Assembly (NCBI RefSeq): GCF_938045775.1
Contig: NZ_CALIBH010000118.1
Location: 1-27,304 of the forward strand
DNA: 27,304 nt
Direction of reading: 5' to 3'
Origin: an uncultured Campylobacter sp.
Lineage (GTDB): Bacteria; Campylobacterota; Campylobacteria; Campylobacterales; Campylobacteraceae
Below, in pieces: positions 23,602 to 27,304 of the stretch (positions are counted from its first letter, which is position 1; each line of letters starts with the position of its first letter). Under the pieces are notes generated by a model. It ran no database searches. It worked only from the letters and a program-made list of their open reading frames with translations, and was not told where the DNA came from. Position numbers and translations under genes: made by a program.

Positions 23602-24786
23602 ATGAAAAAAACCTTGAAATTTATCGTCTCTATCGTACTTATCTTTATTGCGATATATTTTTTATACGGTAAATTTTTTAAGCAAGAAGAGGCGCCGAAG
23701 GCCCTTACCACAAAGCTTGAAAAGGGCGATATCAGAGGCACGGTGACGGCTGCCGGAGAGGTTTACGCCAGGGATTTGGTCGATGTGGGCGCGCAGGTAA
23801 GCGGTCAGATCAAAAAGCTCTACGTCAAAGTAGGAGATAAGGTTCAAAAAGGCGATATGATCGCACAGATCGACTCAGTCACTCAAGAAAATGAGATCGC
23901 GCAGCAAAAGGCGCAGCTTCTGATCCACGAAGCAAATTTGGCTTCTGCAAAGATCGCAGCGGCAAACGCTAAAACGCAGTATAACCGCGAGCTTGAGCTG
24001 TATAAAAGAAACGCCGCTTCCAAAGAGGCGGTGGAAAACGCTAAAAATAGCGCCGCTTTAAAGGAAGCCGAGCAGAAGCAGATCGAGGCGCAGATCGAGC
24101 AGACCAAACTTCAGCTAAGCACGGCGGAGACGAATTTCGGCTACACCAAGATCACGGCTCCGATAAGCGGCACGATCGTTTCGATGCCGGTAGAGGAGGG
24201 CAAAACGGTAAATTCCAACCAAACTACGCCTACTATCGTAAAGATCGCCGATCTGAGCAAGATGGAGATCAAGATGCAGATCGCAGAGGGCGATATATCC
24301 AAAGTAAAGGTCGGAATGGACGTAGAATACTCCATACTATCGGATCTGGATAATATCAAAAAGGCTAAAATTTACAAGATCGATCCGGGTCTTACCACGC
24401 TTAGCGACGGGACGTACGATAAAACCTCTAGCGGTTCGTCCTATTCTTCGAGCAGCAGCGACAGCGCGATCTATTTTTACGCAAAGATGCTCGTGGATAA
24501 CGAAAACGATTTTTTAAAGATCGGTATGACGACCGAAAACAACATAATCGTAAGCGAAGCGAACAATACGAGCTACCTGCCTACCTCGGTTATCAAGCGC
24601 GACGGGGGAGGCGATTACGTCACTGTGCTTAACGGCAAAGAGCCCGAGCAGCGATACGTAAAAACCGGCATCAGCGACGATCTGAATACCGAAATTTTAA
24701 GCGGTTTGGATGAAAAAGATGAGGTGCTTATCGCCGACGGAAAAGCCGCGCCGTTAAATATGGACGGGCCTCCGATGGTGTTTTAG
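23602..24786 (+). CDS. macA: MacA-type periplasmic adaptor of an efflux pump
   Basis: A 394-residue membrane-fusion protein that links an inner-membrane ABC pump to an outer-membrane channel. One membrane anchor at about residues 7-26 is followed by the lipoyl/barrel half VGAQVSGQIKKLYVKVGDKV, a long coiled-coil hairpin of Ala/Lys/Gln-rich helices (about 92-175), the return strand FGYTKITAPISGTIVS, and a beta-barrel and membrane-proximal domain. A Ser-rich stretch, TSSGSSYSSSSSDSA near residue 275-290, sits in the barrel region. Context makes MacA the best name: MacB follows 21 bases later. The ATG at 23602 has only a weak GAAGTTGG-like ribosome site. Confidence 0.9.
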   Translation: MKKTLKFIVSIVLIFIAIYFLYGKFFKQEEAPKALTTKLEKGDIRGTVTAAGEVYARDLVDVGAQVSGQIKKLYVKVGDKVQKGDMIAQIDSVTQENEIAQQKAQLLIHEANLASAKIAAANAKTQYNRELELYKRNAASKEAVENAKNSAALKEAEQKQIEAQIEQTKLQLSTAETNFGYTKITAPISGTIVSMPVEEGKTVNSNQTTPTIVKIADLSKMEIKMQIAEGDISKVKVGMDVEYSILSDLDNIKKAKIYKIDPGLTTLSDGTYDKTSSGSSYSSSSSDSAIYFYAKMLVDNENDFLKIGMTTENNIIVSEANNTSYLPTSVIKRDGGGDYVTVLNGKEPEQRYVKTGISDDLNTEILSGLDEKDEVLIADGKAAPLNMDGPPMVF

Positions 24787-24807
24787 TTAAAATTTTATGG
24801 TGTAAAG

Positions 24808-26736
24808 ATGCTAGAGCTTAAAGATATAAACAAAAAATTCATTCTCGGCGATAACGAAATCCACGTCCTAAAAGACGTAAGCTTAAATATCGAAGCGGGC
24901 GAGTTTATATCGATAATCGGGCAATCGGGAAGCGGAAAATCGACTCTGATGAATATAATCGGCTGCATCGATACGCCAAGCAGCGGAAGCTACAAGATCG
25001 AGGGTCGCGAAACCGCGAATTTAAGCGGCGACGAGCTTGCGGCGCTTAGAAGTAAAAAATTCGGCTTTGTCTTTCAAAAATACAATCTTATCGCTACGAT
25101 GGACGCGACCGCAAATGTCTCGCTACCTGCGGTGTATGCGGGCGTAGGAGCGAGCGAACGGACGAAAAGAGCTGTGGAGCTTTTAAATAAGCTGGAGCTT
25201 GGCGATCGCACCAAAAATTTACCGAGCAAACTTAGCGGCGGACAGCAGCAGCGCGTAAGCATCGCCCGCGCTCTGATAAACGGCGGCGAAGTGATTTTGG
25301 CAGACGAACCTACCGGCGCGCTTGATAGCAAAAGCGGCGAGACGGTGATGCAAATTTTAACGGCGCTGCATAAAGAGGGCCACACCATCATCATAGTTAC
25401 GCATGACGCGCATATTGCGGAATTTGCGGATCGTATCATCGAGATCAAAGACGGCAGAATTTTAAGCGATAAAAGAAAAGCTGAGCGGGTTTTTGAGCGC
25501 AAAAAAGAGCAGATTAAAACTAAAAATTCCTTTATATTTTGCAAAGATCAGCTCATCGAAAGCTTTAAAATGTCTATTAGCGCGATATTTTCGCATAAAC
25601 TAAGATCGATTTTGACGATGCTAGGCATCATCATTGGCATCGCGTCTGTTATCTGCGTAGTAGCTCTCGGTAAGGGTTCGGAGGAGAAAATTTTATCCGA
25701 GATCCGTAAAATTGGCACCAATACGATCGATATCTATCCCGGTAAAAATTTCGGCGACGTGCGGGCGGGCTTCGTGAGCACCCTTACGATAAGCGATTCT
25801 AAAGTTTTGGCGCGCCAGCCCTACGTCGATTATGCCACACCAAATGCTTCTGCAAGCGGTACGGCAACCTATGCGAATTTAAGCTCCAAGGCTCAGCTGC
25901 GCGGCGGCGGCGTGAATTCTTTGGCGGTTAATGGCATAGATATAGAAGATGGTAGAAATTTTAGCGACGACGATATTAAAAATTCTGCCTCTGTTGCGAT
26001 TATCGATCCAAACACTAAAAAAACATTTTTTAAAAATTCCGATCCTATCGGCAAGACGATTTTATTTTCTGGTAAGCCGCTTAAGATCATAGGGGTTTCG
26101 GGCAAGGATAAGAACGCCTTCGGAAGCAACGAAAATTTAAGAATTTACGCTCCGTATTCGACCGTGATGAATAAAATCACGGGCAATCGAAAAATCAGCT
26201 CTATTACCATCAAAATAAAAGACGATGTCAATACTCAAGTGGCCGAAGAGAGCCTAACTCAGCTACTTATCCAAAGACACGGCTCGCGGGATTTTCATAC
26301 GATGAACGCAGATACTATCAAACAAACAATACAAAGCACTACCGGCACAATGACGATTTTGATCTCATCGATTGCGGTTATCTCGCTCGTCGTGGGAGGC
26401 ATCGGCGTGATGAATATCATGCTCGTAAGCGTCACCGAGCGCACGCGCGAGATCGGCATCAGGATGGCGATCGGCGCGAAGCAATCCAATATCTTGCAGC
26501 AGTTTTTGATAGAGGCGATCTTGCTTTGCTCGCTCGGCGGAGCTTTGGGAATTTTAATCGCTTTGGCGCTTGGGTTTGCGTTTAATACCATAAGCCCCGA
26601 TTTTGCGATGAAATTTACTACCGCGCCTTTCGTGATCGCCTTTGCGGCGTCGTCCGCGATCGGCATAGTTTTCGGCTATTTGCCGGCAAGAAACGCCAGC
26701 AGATTAAATCCGATAGATGCTTTAGCACAAGAATAA
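24808..26736 (+). CDS. macB: MacB-type ABC transporter (ATPase fused to permease)
   Basis: A 642-residue inner-membrane ABC protein that powers export of substrates such as macrolides or peptides. The ATPase domain (about 1-230) has Walker A GQSGSGKS (38-45), signature LSGGQQQR (142-149), Walker B ILADEPTG (163-170) and the H-loop His199. The membrane part has one helix at about 265-287 (LTMLGIIIGIASVICVVALG), a large periplasmic domain to about 515, and three C-terminal helices with GGIGVMNIMLVSVTERTREI and GIRMAIGA, the MacB hallmark. The natural substrate is unknown. It lies between macA and the outer-membrane factor gene, 21 and 13 bases away. Confidence 0.93.
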   Translation: MLELKDINKKFILGDNEIHVLKDVSLNIEAGEFISIIGQSGSGKSTLMNIIGCIDTPSSGSYKIEGRETANLSGDELAALRSKKFGFVFQKYNLIATMDATANVSLPAVYAGVGASERTKRAVELLNKLELGDRTKNLPSKLSGGQQQRVSIARALINGGEVILADEPTGALDSKSGETVMQILTALHKEGHTIIIVTHDAHIAEFADRIIEIKDGRILSDKRKAERVFERKKEQIKTKNSFIFCKDQLIESFKMSISAIFSHKLRSILTMLGIIIGIASVICVVALGKGSEEKILSEIRKIGTNTIDIYPGKNFGDVRAGFVSTLTISDSKVLARQPYVDYATPNASASGTATYANLSSKAQLRGGGVNSLAVNGIDIEDGRNFSDDDIKNSASVAIIDPNTKKTFFKNSDPIGKTILFSGKPLKIIGVSGKDKNAFGSNENLRIYAPYSTVMNKITGNRKISSITIKIKDDVNTQVAEESLTQLLIQRHGSRDFHTMNADTIKQTIQSTTGTMTILISSIAVISLVVGGIGVMNIMLVSVTERTREIGIRMAIGAKQSNILQQFLIEAILLCSLGGALGILIALALGFAFNTISPDFAMKFTTAPFVIAFAASSAIGIVFGYLPARNASRLNPIDALAQE

Positions 26737-26749
26737 CCAAGGAGAGAAA

Positions 26750-27304
26750 ATGATAAATTCCAAAGTAATTTTAAGCGGCGTTTTAGCTGTTTTTATCGGC
26801 GGTTGTGCCTCAAATCAAAGTGAGGTCGAATTTAAACCTGTAGAGCATTTCAAGGACGAAAATGCAAGCTATGAAATCGATACGCTGTGGTATAAAAAAT
26901 ATGGCGAATCATACCTAAATAAGCTTGTAGATCAAGCCCTTGCGAATAACTACGATCTAAAAACGGCGGCTTTAAACGTTGAGAGTGCTTATGCAAATTT
27001 AGGGCTAAGTAGGGCTGATCTTTTTCCTACGCTAAGTAGCTCGTGGAGTGCGGGCGCTAATCGCGACATAAGCACCGGCTCGAACTGGAACAAAACCTAT
27101 AGTTCGGGCTTTAACGTAAGCTATGAGCTTGATCTTTTCGGCAAGATCCGCTCGGCGGTAAATGCCGAGGGCTGGAACGCCAAAGCTAGCGAGTTTGATC
27201 TCGAAAATACCCGCCTGACTCTTATAAATTCTGTCGTAAGCGGCTACTTCGAGATGCTTTATTTAAACGATTCCCTAAAATGGACAAAACAGAATTTAAG
27301 CGAT
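26750..27304 (+). CDS. Outer-membrane efflux factor, TolC/NodT family (3' end outside window)
   Basis: The first 185 codons of the outer-membrane channel of this pump are visible; the frame is still open at the window end. ATG at 26750-26752 follows AAGGAGAGAAA. Residues 1-22 (ILSGVLAVFIGGCASNQ) end in a lipobox with GGC, so it is a lipoprotein anchored in the outer membrane. Next come IDTLWYKKYGESYLNKLVDQ and ALANNYDLKTAALNVESAYA, then LGLSRADLFPTLSSSWSAGA, then YELDLFGKIRSAVNA, all family hallmarks of NodT/CmeC-type proteins. Together with MacA and MacB it would complete one trans-envelope pump. Confidence 0.92.
   Translation, partial: MINSKVILSGVLAVFIGGCASNQSEVEFKPVEHFKDENASYEIDTLWYKKYGESYLNKLVDQALANNYDLKTAALNVESAYANLGLSRADLFPTLSSSWSAGANRDISTGSNWNKTYSSGFNVSYELDLFGKIRSAVNAEGWNAKASEFDLENTRLTLINSVVSGYFEMLYLNDSLKWTKQNLSD

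Overview
The window looks like chromosomal DNA of a Campylobacter-type epsilonproteobacterium (Campylobacterota) with a fairly GC-rich genome for that group. The evidence is the run glmU-coaBC-uppS-(insert)-pilD-lptF/G-like-truA, which I recall from Campylobacter genomes, a Helicobacter/Campylobacter-style Sel1 cysteine-rich secreted protein, a fused TAXI-TRAP transporter, and intergenic DNA saturated with words such as TAAAATTT and AAATTTTA. A decayed flgG fragment with an in-frame stop suggests a lineage that lost flagella. A non-motile, moderately GC-rich species such as Campylobacter gracilis would fit, but this species guess is inference.

Layout. 1-431 is the 3' end of folP. 432-1098 is non-coding and holds helically spaced AT blocks. 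1099-3206 is a divergent pair of uncharacterised proteins that both begin with MGLF: a DUF695-like protein and a DUF2314-plus-ankyrin protein. 3207-4462 is a decay zone: two interlocking inverted repeats, a C9T9 tract, an intact antitoxin with a frameshifted ParE/RelE-type toxin, and an flgG relic. 4463-5053 is a secreted Sel1-repeat protein. 5533-7256 (minus) is an lrgA-lrgB-cytidylate-kinase-like operon. 7257-8135 has no convincing gene. 8136-8375 is a small unknown gene. 8546-11559 (minus) is a TonB-dependent receptor followed by an overlapping periplasmic esterase, a catecholate-siderophore import pair with a possible Fur site upstream. 12183-15214 (minus) is a TAXI-TRAP transporter, binding protein then fused permease. 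15448-22517 (minus) is a long housekeeping block for envelope precursors, cofactor synthesis and tRNA modification. 22668-23537 (plus) is an EamA-type permease. 23602-27304 (plus) is a macA-macB-outer-membrane-factor tripartite efflux operon, cut off by the window end.

How the genes work together. GlmU (UDP-GlcNAc), UppS (undecaprenyl carrier), CoaBC (CoA) and an LptF/G-like permease form a tightly packed cell-envelope and precursor cluster in which many genes overlap or nearly touch. The receptor-esterase pair would import ferric siderophore and hydrolyse it in the periplasm. MacA, MacB and the terminal outer-membrane factor would form one trans-envelope pump.

The most unusual things I see are: (1) TruA carries a forced N-terminal extension rich in Ser and Ala, about 213 residues with the annotated start and at least 76 with any standard start; (2) an flgG relic and a frameshifted toxin lie side by side; (3) AnTn blocks are spaced at close to whole numbers of helical turns in two separate intergenic regions; (4) two overlapping inverted repeats and a C9T9 tract follow the DUF2314-ankyrin gene. 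I did not find a tRNA, rRNA, CRISPR array, insertion sequence or clear defence system.
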